Origin: Chryseobacterium antibioticum
GTDB taxonomy: Bacteria > Bacteroidota > Bacteroidia > Flavobacteriales > Weeksellaceae
Assembly (NCBI RefSeq): GCF_012927325.1
Contig: NZ_JABBGI010000003.1
Span: 124,001 to 188,000, forward strand
Reading direction: 5' to 3'
DNA: 64,000 nt
Part shown: piece by piece, positions 8,360-17,017 of the stretch
How the letters are laid out: each line of letters opens with the position of its first letter
How positions within the stretch are numbered: position 1 is the stretch's first letter
Position numbers and translations under genes: made by a program
Notes under the pieces: generated by a model
What the model saw: only the letters and a program-made list of their open reading frames with translations
Told to the model about the DNA's origin: nothing
Database searches by the model: none

Positions 8360-8367
8360 CAAAGATA
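8360..8367 (-). promoter_or_regulatory. TAnnTTTG -7 element upstream of glmM
   Basis: The minus strand reads TATCTTTG 35 nt before the glmM start, matching the Bacteroidota -7 consensus. No clear TTG was found at the expected upstream distance. Confidence 0.5.
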
Positions 8368-8384
8368 CTTAAAAGACCTGTAAT

Positions 8385-9413
8385 TTATAAAATCGGGATC
8401 TTTTTCTGGATTTTGTCGTAATTTCTTTGTACCACCTTCGGAGGTGGAAAACGATAGCCTATGTAAAGCAATCCGTACATGTTATTATTCTGTACATTTT
8501 GGTTGTTTTTTTCGCTGTAAGCATAGGCATTGACATTAAATTTCCCTCCAAACAGGAATCTGTCTGTATTATATCCTATATGCAGCCCCGTCGCAAATTT
8601 AAAGGTTAAATATTGTGTGTTTTGCTTATTGAATTTTGTCCCGTCATTATGAATATCCCAGCTGCTGGAAAACATCCCTCCTAATCCGAGTGCAATATTG
8701 GGAGCGATATTCACTCTTTTTTTGGCTCCAAGCACCCAATTGTAAAAATAACCCATATTGGCTCCAAAACTGTACTGGCTCTCTTTACTTTTCTGCCCGT
8801 TTAAAATATCCCTGAATATGGAAAGGTCATAATCTACAAAAGGAACCCAGCTCCCACGGCTTTCTTTTTGCCATTCCCCTTGTGTATAAATACTTTTCAG
8901 GGAAAAATCTTTCTTCATTACATAGGCTGTAGATCCTCCAAAACTTTGAACTCTAAGATCCGGAAATTGGAAGTAAGGATCTTTTCCTTCTTTCCATTCG
9001 GGAAAGAAGTCCTGCATATTCTCTAAATAAAAACCTTTTACATTTTTGTAATAAACGGTCTGTATAAATCTTTTTGGAAAAAAACGAAATCTAAAGTCTG
9101 CATAGGAGCTGTTGCCTTTCAGTTCGTCATCATTGTTTCCCGGTAGAAAACTGGGTGTAAATGATACTGTGGCACTTATAATTTTATAGTCAACAGAGAA
9201 AGAAGCTCTTGTTTTATTGTTGATAGAAAGGGTGGTTTCTAATGGTTTATCCTCAGGACCTTCTGTATGAACATATTCTTCAATATTGGTATCAAAGTTT
9301 ACCCGGACCATAACCTGATCTGCATAAGACTTGATTTTGGTTGTATCGATCTGGGCTTTAGCCAGAATTGTTACCATAGAAAATATAAAGACAGCTACTG
9401 ATTTCGGGCTCAA
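8385..9413 (-). CDS. DUF4421 outer-membrane-type protein, TTG start
   Basis: This 342-residue protein begins with a signal peptide (hydrophobic core VAVFIFSMVTIL, cut after AKA). The mature part is rich in aromatic, alternating beta strands, with ADFRFRFFPKRFIQTVYYKNVKGFYLEN and many Gly-Tyr pairs, matching the DUF4421 family, which is expected to form an outer-membrane beta-barrel. The start is TTG: the next in-frame ATG would remove most of the signal peptide, and an in-frame stop lies just upstream. The family has no known function. It follows the feo operon on the same strand but is separated by a 68-nt gap. Confidence 0.75.
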   Translation of the reverse strand: MSPKSVAVFIFSMVTILAKAQIDTTKIKSYADQVMVRVNFDTNIEEYVHTEGPEDKPLETTLSINNKTRASFSVDYKIISATVSFTPSFLPGNNDDELKGNSSYADFRFRFFPKRFIQTVYYKNVKGFYLENMQDFFPEWKEGKDPYFQFPDLRVQSFGGSTAYVMKKDFSLKSIYTQGEWQKESRGSWVPFVDYDLSIFRDILNGQKSKESQYSFGANMGYFYNWVLGAKKRVNIAPNIALGLGGMFSSSWDIHNDGTKFNKQNTQYLTFKFATGLHIGYNTDRFLFGGKFNVNAYAYSEKNNQNVQNNNMYGLLYIGYRFPPPKVVQRNYDKIQKKIPIL

Positions 9414-9481
9414 ATCGAAATGGTTTTAGTTTCAGAGAATGAAATTACTACAATTTTTTCAATTATGACCTTAAAACAGGA

Positions 9482-9634
9482 TCATGAGCATCCGCAATCT
9501 TTGTCACAGTTGGATCTTTTGGAGCTAAATTTTTTCGGTGCAAAGTTCTTTCTGAGCACTTTAAATAAAGAGTAGCAGGCAAATGCAACGATCAATACAA
9601 TAATAACGTACTGAAAAATTAATGAAGTATCCAT
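9482..9634 (-). CDS. FeoB-associated Cys-rich membrane protein
   Basis: The 50-residue protein starts at the ATG at 9634, which shares its first base with the last base of the feoB stop codon, so translation is coupled. One transmembrane helix (residues 6-23, IFQYVIIVLIVAFACYSL) precedes a basic segment and a C-terminal CDKDCGCS cluster. This is the architecture of the FeoB-associated Cys-rich family, found after feoB in many bacteria and thought to help ferrous iron uptake. It is the third gene of feoA-feoB-Cys-rich. Confidence 0.9.
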   Translation of the reverse strand: MDTSLIFQYVIIVLIVAFACYSLFKVLRKNFAPKKFSSKRSNCDKDCGCS

Positions 9635-11667
9635 TATTTTAAAATCTGATATGCTATCAACGACACAAAATATGCCAAACCTGTCATCATCGCTACCTGG
9701 AAGCCGGTCCATTTCCAACTTTTGGTTTCTCTGTAGACTACTGCAAGTGTAGAAACACACTGCATTGCAAATGCATAAAATAAAAGGACAGAAATACCTG
9801 TTGCAAAGCTGAAGACTTTGCTTCCGTCAGGTTTTACATCTCGCCTCATTTTATCGATTACCTTCACTTCGGGCGCATCATCTTCCAGACTGTACAGGGT
9901 AGACATGGTTCCTACGAAAACTTCTCTCGCCACAAAACTTGTCAGAATCCCAACACCCATTTTCCAGTCGTAACCAAGAGGTTCAATAAGCGGTTCAATT
10001 CCTTTACCCATTTTTGCTAGGTAAGAGTGATCCAGTTCAACATTCGTGGCCACAAATTGCTCTGGCTTTTGTTTAGGCCCGAAATAACTTAAGAACCAGA
10101 TGATGATACTTACAATAAATATAATTTTTCCAGCTCCTGTAATAAATTCCCAGACCTTTCCCAAAACCATTTTAAAATCGTATCCGAAAAGTGGCTTTTT
10201 ATAGGTTGGAAGATCCATGACAAGATAGGTTTTACCTTCGTTTTTGATAAATCCTTTAAGAATGGCTGCTGAAAATAGAGCGACAAGGAAGCCTAAAAGA
10301 TACATTCCCATCAGCACCAGTGCTTTATATTTAATTCCAAGGAATGATCCTTCTGAAATGATAAGTCCTATGATAATACTGTAAACCGGAAGTCGTGCTG
10401 AACAGGTCATGAAAGGGGTGACCAATATAGTCAGTAATCTTTCTCTTACGTTCTCAATATTCCTTGTAGAGATCACGGCAGGAATAGCGCAGGCAGTACC
10501 CGACACCAGTGGAACGATACTTTTCCCGTTCAGTCCGAAGGGACGTAACAGTCTGTCCATCAAGAATACAACTCTCGCCATATACCCTGAATCTTCTAAT
10601 AGATATAAGAAATATAATAAAATCCCGATTTGAGGTGCAAAAACTACAATTCCTCCGATTCCGGGAACAATTCCATTTGAAATCAATGAGTTGATAGGTC
10701 CTTCCGGCAGGTGTTCTCCGGTAAAGGCGGCCAGCCAAGAGAAGAAATCATCAATCCAGTTCATGGGATATTCAGCCAGGAAGAAAACACTTTGGAAAAT
10801 GATTAAAAGAATCATCAGAAAAACAATATACCCCCAGAATTTGTGGACCAGTACTTTGTCTAATTTTTCTGTCAGAAGCTCTTTGAACTGCGTTTTTTTA
10901 GAGATAACATCTGCTAATATTCTATCTACATTCTGATATCTTCTTACTGTTTCCTGAACCTGAAGTCTTTTAGGAACCAGACTTTTGGAGTCAGGTTCAT
11001 TCATCAGATCTTTTATGGAGGCTATTTTTCCGAGGTCTGAACCTGCAGAAAGGCTCATCCAGGCTTTATACTCGTTGTCGATGCCTTTGTGGGCAGCCAG
11101 TTTATGAATAAAATCTTTGTGTTCGTTTGGTATTTCGAAAGAGGTTTTGTCTGTTTTTACAAAACCACTATTAAGAACAGCTTCTCTGATCTCGTCTATT
11201 CCCAACTGCTCTTTAGCATTGGTCTGAATAATTTTAATCCCTAAAGCATCAGAAAACTTCGCGATATCGATTGTAATTCCTCTTCTTTCGGCCTGGTCGA
11301 TCTGGTTAACCACCAAAATCATCGGAATACCCAGATCCTGAATCTGCTGAAACAAAAGCAGTCCTCTTTTCAGACTCAATGCTTCGAGAATATAGATTAC
11401 TCCTGCGTAGTTTTGTTGTTCGTCAATAAGAAATTTAGAAAAAATAGCTTCATCTTCGGAGCTTGGATACAAACTGTATGAACCCGGCAAATCGATCACC
11501 TCAACCTCCTCGTTTTTATAGGTGTAATTTCCTGAGTGGCTCGCCACGGTAACCCCTGCGTAATTTCCGGTCTTCTGCTTTTTGTTGCACAGTGCATTGA
11601 AAACCGTAGACTTTCCTACATTAGGATTCCCGACTAAAAGGACCTGCTTTTTCTTAATTTCCTGCAT
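9634..11667 (-). CDS. feoB: ferrous iron transport protein B
   Basis: FeoB is the inner-membrane ferrous iron importer. The N-terminal G domain shows G1 GNPNVGKST (13-21), G3 DLPG with SYSLYPSSEDE, and G4 NQID, followed by a helical regulatory region up to about residue 270. The C-terminal half has the two Gate motifs, including SGTACAIPAVISTRNIEN and MTCSARLPVYSIIIG near the conserved cysteines. At 677 residues it is typical for Bacteroidota. Its start overlaps the feoA stop by one base, and its stop overlaps the Cys-rich gene. Confidence 0.97.
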   Translation of the reverse strand: MQEIKKKQVLLVGNPNVGKSTVFNALCNKKQKTGNYAGVTVASHSGNYTYKNEEVEVIDLPGSYSLYPSSEDEAIFSKFLIDEQQNYAGVIYILEALSLKRGLLLFQQIQDLGIPMILVVNQIDQAERRGITIDIAKFSDALGIKIIQTNAKEQLGIDEIREAVLNSGFVKTDKTSFEIPNEHKDFIHKLAAHKGIDNEYKAWMSLSAGSDLGKIASIKDLMNEPDSKSLVPKRLQVQETVRRYQNVDRILADVISKKTQFKELLTEKLDKVLVHKFWGYIVFLMILLIIFQSVFFLAEYPMNWIDDFFSWLAAFTGEHLPEGPINSLISNGIVPGIGGIVVFAPQIGILLYFLYLLEDSGYMARVVFLMDRLLRPFGLNGKSIVPLVSGTACAIPAVISTRNIENVRERLLTILVTPFMTCSARLPVYSIIIGLIISEGSFLGIKYKALVLMGMYLLGFLVALFSAAILKGFIKNEGKTYLVMDLPTYKKPLFGYDFKMVLGKVWEFITGAGKIIFIVSIIIWFLSYFGPKQKPEQFVATNVELDHSYLAKMGKGIEPLIEPLGYDWKMGVGILTSFVAREVFVGTMSTLYSLEDDAPEVKVIDKMRRDVKPDGSKVFSFATGISVLLFYAFAMQCVSTLAVVYRETKSWKWTGFQVAMMTGLAYFVSLIAYQILK

Positions 11668-11921
11668 TAATTCAATTCTTCAACAATGATATAACTTCCC
11701 TCTTCTTCACGCAGAGCGATGCGGCTTTTTTCTTCTCCAAATTCCACATACATAGGACCATTGAACGGCGCCTGGTACAATATCCTGAAAACGGTTTCCG
11801 GCAGAAGCCCCATTTCTATGATCTTGTTAGGCATTTTAAGGTGATCATTGTCATAACCCAAAATCTTCCCCATTTTGTTCTTAGGGAATCCGCTTAATTT
11901 ATGTAAGTCCTTCTCTTTCAA
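11667..11921 (-). CDS. feoA: ferrous iron transport protein A
   Basis: The 84-residue protein is a single SH3-like FeoA domain: it opens DLHKLSGFPKNKMGKILG, has MPNKIIEMGLLPETVF in the middle and ends with a basic-acidic strand LREEEGSYIIV. FeoA is a small cytoplasmic protein that supports FeoB-dependent iron uptake. It is the first gene of the operon, one base overlapping feoB, with a candidate promoter and a 21-bp imperfect palindrome just upstream. Confidence 0.93.
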   Translation of the reverse strand: MKEKDLHKLSGFPKNKMGKILGYDNDHLKMPNKIIEMGLLPETVFRILYQAPFNGPMYVEFGEEKSRIALREEEGSYIIVEELN

Positions 11922-11941
11922 AACCTGCTTTTTTGTAAGGG

Positions 11942-11973
11942 CAAATATACGCTATTTAAATTTAATCTAAATA
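11942..11973 (-). promoter_or_regulatory. feo promoter with overlapping palindromic operator candidate
   Basis: The minus strand reads TATATTTG at 11949-11942, a full TAnnTTTG -7 box 20 nt before the feoA start. Three bases upstream lies a 21-bp imperfect palindrome (11953-11973) with perfect TATTTA/TAAATA ends and only three unmatched position pairs. Its place across the -10/-35 spacer suits a repressor such as Fur or a DtxR-type iron regulator; which one cannot be told. Confidence 0.5.
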
Positions 11974-11990
11974 ACGACAGGTATGAAAGA

Positions 11991-12026
11991 AATCAACCCA
12001 AATACATTGCTGTACCTGGGTTGATT
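11991..12026 (-). terminator. terminator after the GLPGLI gene
   Basis: AATCAACCCA (11991-12000) pairs perfectly with TGGGTTGATT (12017-12026). On the minus strand the stem is followed by a T-rich tract, placing it 30 nt after the stop codon at 12056. Confidence 0.65.
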
Positions 12027-12055
12027 CAAAAATATAATTTAGTTGATATGAATGT

Positions 12056-12964
12056 TTATTTTTTCTTTTTCTCCTGAGTTTGAGAAGAAATTTCTATTGG
12101 ATTGTCGTTCGCGTTAAAGAAGTCTTTTGCCTGTTTTTCCTGTTTTTTTGCGAACTCTCCTATTGTAAGATCTGATCCCGGCATTTTCATACTCATCATT
12201 TCCGGTGTTATTTTCTGACGGAACTCAGCCATTGGATCTTGTTTAAAACTGGCATAGGCCTTTTCAAACTTTTCTTTTGTAGTTGGTGTCAGGGTTTGAG
12301 GAACTCCGTATTTTGCATTAATTTTGTCTGAATATGACATTTCCTCGTAATTTAATATCTTTTTATTTCCGCTTAATTTCCAAGAATAGTTTTTCTCTGA
12401 GTCTTCAATTTTAACAATCAACCCTGGAAGGCCGTAAAACTTGTATGGCCCATCCTGAAAAGGGATATCCGTACTGAACCAAGCGGTCCATTTTCTTCCT
12501 CCAAATTCCGTAGTTGCCTTTTGTGTATTGTATTCTCCTACTTTTTCTTTTTCCTGTAAAATGTTCCAATTAAATTTAACATCATCATCATATCCAAATA
12601 GATTCATACTTACTCTATCTATATATTGCTCCTTCATTTCCGGATAAGTTTTAACAATTTTATAAGAAAACTTAGGCATTCTAATAAGTTTTGTTACATC
12701 TTTCCAACTTTTTGTTTTTTCCATCTCTTCAACTGCGATTTTAATAATCGAATCCTGAGCAGGAATTGTATAATCTTGGTAGATAGATTTCTTGCCTGTA
12801 ATATCTAAGATAGCAACTACTTTATCCAGTTTGGTTGAATCTTTTTTAGGCTTAAAAGTCAGCTCATAAAAGAAACGGTTGGCTGTTTCTTTTGATTCTT
12901 TGGAATCCTGTGCCGAAGCAAAGGCAAAGAGCGCAATAAAGAATACAGAGAATAGCTTTTTCAT
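12056..12964 (-). CDS. GLPGLI family secreted protein
   Basis: The 302-residue protein begins with a signal peptide (MKKLFSVFFIALFAFASAQ) and contains the family hallmark GLPGLIVKIED near residue 180, preceded by FGGRKWTAWFSTDIPFQDGPYKFY. The C-terminus is rich in charged residues and ends in KKKK. GLPGLI proteins are exported Bacteroidota proteins of unknown function, often encoded beside outer-membrane beta-barrel proteins. Here the likely partner is the 916-residue barrel at 13771-16521, which has a nearly identical upstream promoter-like region. A terminator follows. Confidence 0.9.
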   Translation of the reverse strand: MKKLFSVFFIALFAFASAQDSKESKETANRFFYELTFKPKKDSTKLDKVVAILDITGKKSIYQDYTIPAQDSIIKIAVEEMEKTKSWKDVTKLIRMPKFSYKIVKTYPEMKEQYIDRVSMNLFGYDDDVKFNWNILQEKEKVGEYNTQKATTEFGGRKWTAWFSTDIPFQDGPYKFYGLPGLIVKIEDSEKNYSWKLSGNKKILNYEEMSYSDKINAKYGVPQTLTPTTKEKFEKAYASFKQDPMAEFRQKITPEMMSMKMPGSDLTIGEFAKKQEKQAKDFFNANDNPIEISSQTQEKKKK

Positions 12965-12978
12965 TGTAATAATGTTTA

Positions 12979-13011
12979 CTAATTAGTTACCAATTGTTGA
13001 AATATGTTACA
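12979..13011 (-). promoter_or_regulatory. TGTAACA-N16-AACTAATTAG element upstream of the GLPGLI gene
   Basis: The minus strand reads TGTAACA (13011-13005), 16 nt, AACTAATTAG (12988-12979), then 14 nt to the ATG. The same two boxes with identical spacings occur before the barrel gene at 16536-16568. The AAC-containing upstream box resembles the -35 element of ECF sigma promoters. Confidence 0.55.
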
Positions 13012-13209
13012 GTTTTTTTTCAAAACTTTATTTTGTCTATTGTAAAATATTGAATAACAATATCTTGCCAGACCAAATTTATTCCTGCTCATTTTTTAGT
13101 CTTATTCAAAATATTGGCTATTTCTAAGTCGTGATATAAAATTATGATTTCGTTAAAACATTTTTTGCTTCAAAAGCTTTATCTTTAAGTACCTAAAAAA
13201 CAAAATATT

Positions 13210-13707
13210 ATGGACACTTTATCACAATTTAAAGACGAGTTTGAAACCGAATACCAGACGACGAGAAAGTTCTTTGAAGCTTATCCTGAAGGTAAAAATG
13301 ACTATGCTCCCCATGAGAAAAGCATGAAACTGATGCCTCTTGCCACTCATATTTCGGAAATTTTCGGATGGCCGGACACCATGATGAAAACTTCAGAACT
13401 GGATTTTGCCACAGGAGGCTTTCAACCTAAACATCTGTCTACAAAAGAAGACCTCCTCAATACACTGGATGACAATTTTAAATCAGCCAAAGACGCTCTT
13501 GAAAATGCTAAGGAAGAAAACCTCAACGATACCTGGGCATTAAAAAACAATGGGCATGAAGTTGCAAAATGGACGAAATACGGCTCCATCCGCCACTCTC
13601 TGAACCAGATTACCCATCACAGGGCACAGCTGGGCGTTTATTACAGACTGAATGATATTCCTCTTCCGGGAAGCTATGGCCCCTCTGCAGACAACCAAGG
13701 TTTCTAG
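13210..13707 (+). CDS. DinB family protein
   Basis: The 165-residue protein fits the DinB/YfiT four-helix-bundle fold. Three histidines expected to bind metal are visible: one in the PLATHISEIFGW helix (near residue 47) and two in the NQITHHRAQLGVYYRL helix (near 137-138, with the HHR motif). Members act as metal-dependent thiol transferases or are of unknown role; the substrate cannot be inferred. The gene lies between the GLPGLI and barrel genes on the opposite strand and converges with the barrel gene on a shared terminator. Confidence 0.88.
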   Translation: MDTLSQFKDEFETEYQTTRKFFEAYPEGKNDYAPHEKSMKLMPLATHISEIFGWPDTMMKTSELDFATGGFQPKHLSTKEDLLNTLDDNFKSAKDALENAKEENLNDTWALKNNGHEVAKWTKYGSIRHSLNQITHHRAQLGVYYRLNDIPLPGSYGPSADNQGF

Positions 13708-13731
13708 AAAAAACAGAATATATCTTAAACA

Positions 13732-13760
13732 AAAAACCAATCTCTGCGAGATTGGTTTTT
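13732..13760. terminator. bidirectional terminator
   Basis: AAAAACCAATCT (13732-13743) pairs perfectly with AGATTGGTTTTT (13749-13760) around a 5-nt loop. A and T runs on the two sides make it work for both convergent genes. Confidence 0.85.
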
Positions 13761-13770
13761 CTTGTTATTT

Positions 13771-16521
13771 CTATTTGAAATTGAATTTGACGGTAAACAT
13801 GACCTGGCTTGGGCGGAGCTGTACTCTTGTGTACGCTACACTGTTTGTTGCCTGATTGATGTTATAGGTTTCAAAAACCCTTCTGTTCGCAATATTCATC
13901 CATTTAAGTTCAAAGTCAATTTTCTTTTTAGACCAAGTAAACTGGTAAGAGACATCATAAAATGCATTGTTGTATTTATTCTGCCCATCACTTGTATTGA
14001 CCTGATCCCAATTGAATCCTATGGTATGGTTTTCAATCGGATAGAAAAATGCTCCTAAATTGTGATTAAACCCTTTGTTGATCCCAAGGCTTCCTCCTCT
14101 CTCACTTAATCCTTCATTATCCTGTTTGTTTCTGGAAAGACTAAGGTTATAATCTAAGCTCATCCAGCTGAAATAAGTGTTGTTCAATTTAAATCCATAA
14201 GACTGTGTATTGTTTTTACTCAAATACTGAATATTGTCTAAGAAAGCATCTGCCTTTGAAAGTGTATTGCTATAGCTTACAGATACATTTGTTTTAAATT
14301 TAGGGAAGTATTTACCTACTTCTACGCCAAATCGGTTGCTTTTTGCATGGTTATCCTGTTCTCTGTACTGTATCAATGTAAATCCTGTGTTGATATCAAG
14401 GATTGGAGAGGCAAGAAGGTTCTTTTTGCTGTCGCTTAAAGAGTAATTCACATTAAAGAATAAATTATTCAATGGATTTCTATACTCTATTCTTGTTCCT
14501 CCGCTCTTTGAAACAGTCTGAGGGATCGGGTTATTGGGATCCATTACATTAAATCCGCCCGGGCTAAGAAGCATATATCCAGCATAAGCAGACTTCACAT
14601 CTCCGAAGTTATTGCTTATATTTCCGTTCACACTTGCTTTCCAGAAAGAGGCAAATGAATACTGTAAAAAGGCGTTTGGAGTAAATGTAGTTTTGTTCAG
14701 TGATTTATGAACGTTTCTAAGATCATCCTCAGCTTTGATGCTGTTAAAATTAACCGGAATGTTTGCAAATAAACTCCATGCTTCTGATTTATAATTAATC
14801 CCCACAGATCCTGTAGGAGCAAATTCTGTAAATTTCAGGTCGTTTTCATATCCCGGCCCGTCAAAACTTGGCGCCACATCATTTGTGATCAAAGGATTAG
14901 GAATTGCTGTCCCTGTAAAATCTGTATTCAGTTTTTTAGATGAAAAATCAACTCCCACCTGCGGGGTAAATGTCCATCCTTTTGTACTGAAACTGATATT
15001 GGCAGAATGCGAAGTATCTAAAGTTTTAAGTCTGAAGCTCTGCAATGCCGATGTCCCGGGAGCAAAATTGATAGCCGTAGCAGAATCCACTACAGGATTT
15101 TTATATAAAATCTGAAGATAATTCGCTGGTGCTACTTCAAGAGTCTGACTATCATCCTGGTAACTAATATATGATTTGAAATTCACCATTTTCTCTTTCC
15201 ATGGGATGATTGTACTTAGAGAGTTCTGGAAGGAAGATGTAGGTGACTGTACAGCCTCATTTCCAACTCTTCCTACCCTTGTGGCAACAGCACGGTCTGC
15301 ATTCCAGAACTGGCTGAAACTTGTGGTATTTTTAAAGAATCCTTTCTTTGCATTTTTAGTAAAGATAAGCTCCCCCTTCAGTTTATCGGTGAAAAACTTA
15401 TTCTTGGTGCTTGTTGTTATGGTTGAGCCAGGTTTATTATCTCTTGGGCTATAAACAGTTTCTACAATATCTTCTCGTTCTACTGTATTATTGGTATAAT
15501 TTGCATTCGCTTTAAGCTCCCATTCTTTCTTTTTATCGATATTGGTCAAATAATTGGCAGACAGATAATGCACGCTGTTCATTAAATACCTTTTTACCGG
15601 TAAATTGGGTGCATCTGAATTTTCTACATTCAGCCAGTCGTTCTGGGCCGCATTGATCCTTCTGCCTTCCCATCCGCTTCCGAAAGCAAGGATATTTCCT
15701 TCATTTTCCACCTGCTCCCCCATATTATTGGTTTTGTAGTTAACCACCCACTGGCTTTTCTGCCCAAAAAACATCGGTGTCAGTTTAACATTCCAAAGCC
15801 ATGGATCACCAAAGCCGGTTCCCACTTCTCCTCTCCCGGTCATGGTAACGGAGTTTTTCAGTTTGATATTGATGGCTGCCTGGTCAGAAGGCACTTTATC
15901 CTGAAGAATTTTTACCGGCTGGTGGTTCTCAAGAACTTCTACTTTCTGTACGGCATCTTTAGGAAGCGAGTTGTTGATCGTTCCATAGCCTCCTTCCATC
16001 AGGTCTTTCCCGTTAACATAAAATTTATTGATGGCATTTCCCTGGTAAAGAATGCTTCCGTCTTTATTGACTTCGATACCCGGAATTTTTCTCATCACAT
16101 CGGCCAGGGTTCTGTCGCTTTTACTGTCAAAGGCTTTAAGATCATAAGCAATGGTGTCTCCTCTTGCAGTGATCATCTTTGTTTTAAGCTGTACTTCTTT
16201 TATTTCTGTAGCTTCAGACTGCATCTTGAAACTGATGTTCTGATCGCTGTTACTAATCTGTCTGGTCTGAGATTTTTGGTTGAAGGCCTTCACTTTCATG
16301 TCTACATTAGCCTCCGGAGAAGTGAATGTTACTTTGTATTCTCCTTTTGAATTGGTAATCCCGTATGCTAAAATAGCATCCTTGCCAGGTTCTTCTATGG
16401 TAACGCTGGCGCTTGGGATAGCGGATCCGTCTTCATCGGTAATTGTCCCTGACACTGTTTTCTGTGCAAAAGTGAGCACTGTAAAAAAAAGCAGCAGAAA
16501 TAAAGAAATCTTTCCTTTCAT
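13771..16521 (-). CDS. outer-membrane beta-barrel protein (OMP_b-brl_3 type, TonB-receptor-like)
   Basis: This 916-residue protein has a signal peptide (1-19), a carboxypeptidase-regulatory-like Ig domain (about 22-105, VSGTITDEDGSAIPSASV), a plug-like domain (about 125-235, with DRTLADVMRKIPGIEV and INKFYVNGKDLMEGG) and a long beta-barrel ending in a C-terminal aromatic strand (FTVKFNFK). It lacks a clear TonB box, as is usual for this subgroup. It probably sits in the outer membrane; its cargo is unknown. It shares a promoter-like element with the GLPGLI gene, a frequent partner family, despite the DinB gene between them. Confidence 0.87.
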   Translation of the reverse strand: MKGKISLFLLLFFTVLTFAQKTVSGTITDEDGSAIPSASVTIEEPGKDAILAYGITNSKGEYKVTFTSPEANVDMKVKAFNQKSQTRQISNSDQNISFKMQSEATEIKEVQLKTKMITARGDTIAYDLKAFDSKSDRTLADVMRKIPGIEVNKDGSILYQGNAINKFYVNGKDLMEGGYGTINNSLPKDAVQKVEVLENHQPVKILQDKVPSDQAAINIKLKNSVTMTGRGEVGTGFGDPWLWNVKLTPMFFGQKSQWVVNYKTNNMGEQVENEGNILAFGSGWEGRRINAAQNDWLNVENSDAPNLPVKRYLMNSVHYLSANYLTNIDKKKEWELKANANYTNNTVEREDIVETVYSPRDNKPGSTITTSTKNKFFTDKLKGELIFTKNAKKGFFKNTTSFSQFWNADRAVATRVGRVGNEAVQSPTSSFQNSLSTIIPWKEKMVNFKSYISYQDDSQTLEVAPANYLQILYKNPVVDSATAINFAPGTSALQSFRLKTLDTSHSANISFSTKGWTFTPQVGVDFSSKKLNTDFTGTAIPNPLITNDVAPSFDGPGYENDLKFTEFAPTGSVGINYKSEAWSLFANIPVNFNSIKAEDDLRNVHKSLNKTTFTPNAFLQYSFASFWKASVNGNISNNFGDVKSAYAGYMLLSPGGFNVMDPNNPIPQTVSKSGGTRIEYRNPLNNLFFNVNYSLSDSKKNLLASPILDINTGFTLIQYREQDNHAKSNRFGVEVGKYFPKFKTNVSVSYSNTLSKADAFLDNIQYLSKNNTQSYGFKLNNTYFSWMSLDYNLSLSRNKQDNEGLSERGGSLGINKGFNHNLGAFFYPIENHTIGFNWDQVNTSDGQNKYNNAFYDVSYQFTWSKKKIDFELKWMNIANRRVFETYNINQATNSVAYTRVQLRPSQVMFTVKFNFK

Positions 16522-17017
16522 AATTTATTATTTGCCTAATTAGTTTGTCGCTTGTGTTTTTTGTTACACTTTTTATAAAGATGTATTTTATAGCTAAAGG
16601 TTAAATGATTTATCACTACAAAAATAGTTATATTTTTCATGTCGCCATTGTTATGATGGAAATTTTTAAAAATTAATATGGTTATATAAAGTTATAGGCT
16701 TAAAAATCAGGGTAATTACGCTTTAAAAAGAAATCTGTGAATTTTATTTTTAAAATTCGTTTGGTATGCAAAATCTTTAAAATCTATTTGTTAAATTTAA
16801 CCCATGACTCAATCGTTTCTTTTATCCGGGTTTAGCATTTTTAGTGAAAATATTGTCTTATAGTAAGGAAATGTCAAAGACTTATCATGAAACGATCATT
16901 TTTTATATTCTTATTTATTCTAAATAGTTAAAAATGATTTGAATCATAGATTAAAAAAAACTTAAACACTGATTCATATATATTTATTTAATAATTTTGT
17001 AACATAAAATTTATAGA
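16522..17017. other. AT-rich divergent promoter region, no gene
   Basis: No coding frame was seen. The left end holds the barrel-gene promoter element, and the right end holds TAATTTTG at 16992-16999, a TAnnTTTG -7 box 19 nt before the oxygenase gene. The middle is low-complexity AT sequence with nothing further recognisable. Confidence 0.5.
16536..16568 (-). promoter_or_regulatory. TGTAACA-N16-AACTAATTAG element upstream of the barrel gene
   Basis: TGTAACA (16568-16562) and AACTAATTAG (16545-16536) on the minus strand are 16 nt apart and 14 nt from the ATG, exactly as upstream of the GLPGLI gene. The intervening bases differ, so the two boxes look selected. Confidence 0.55.
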
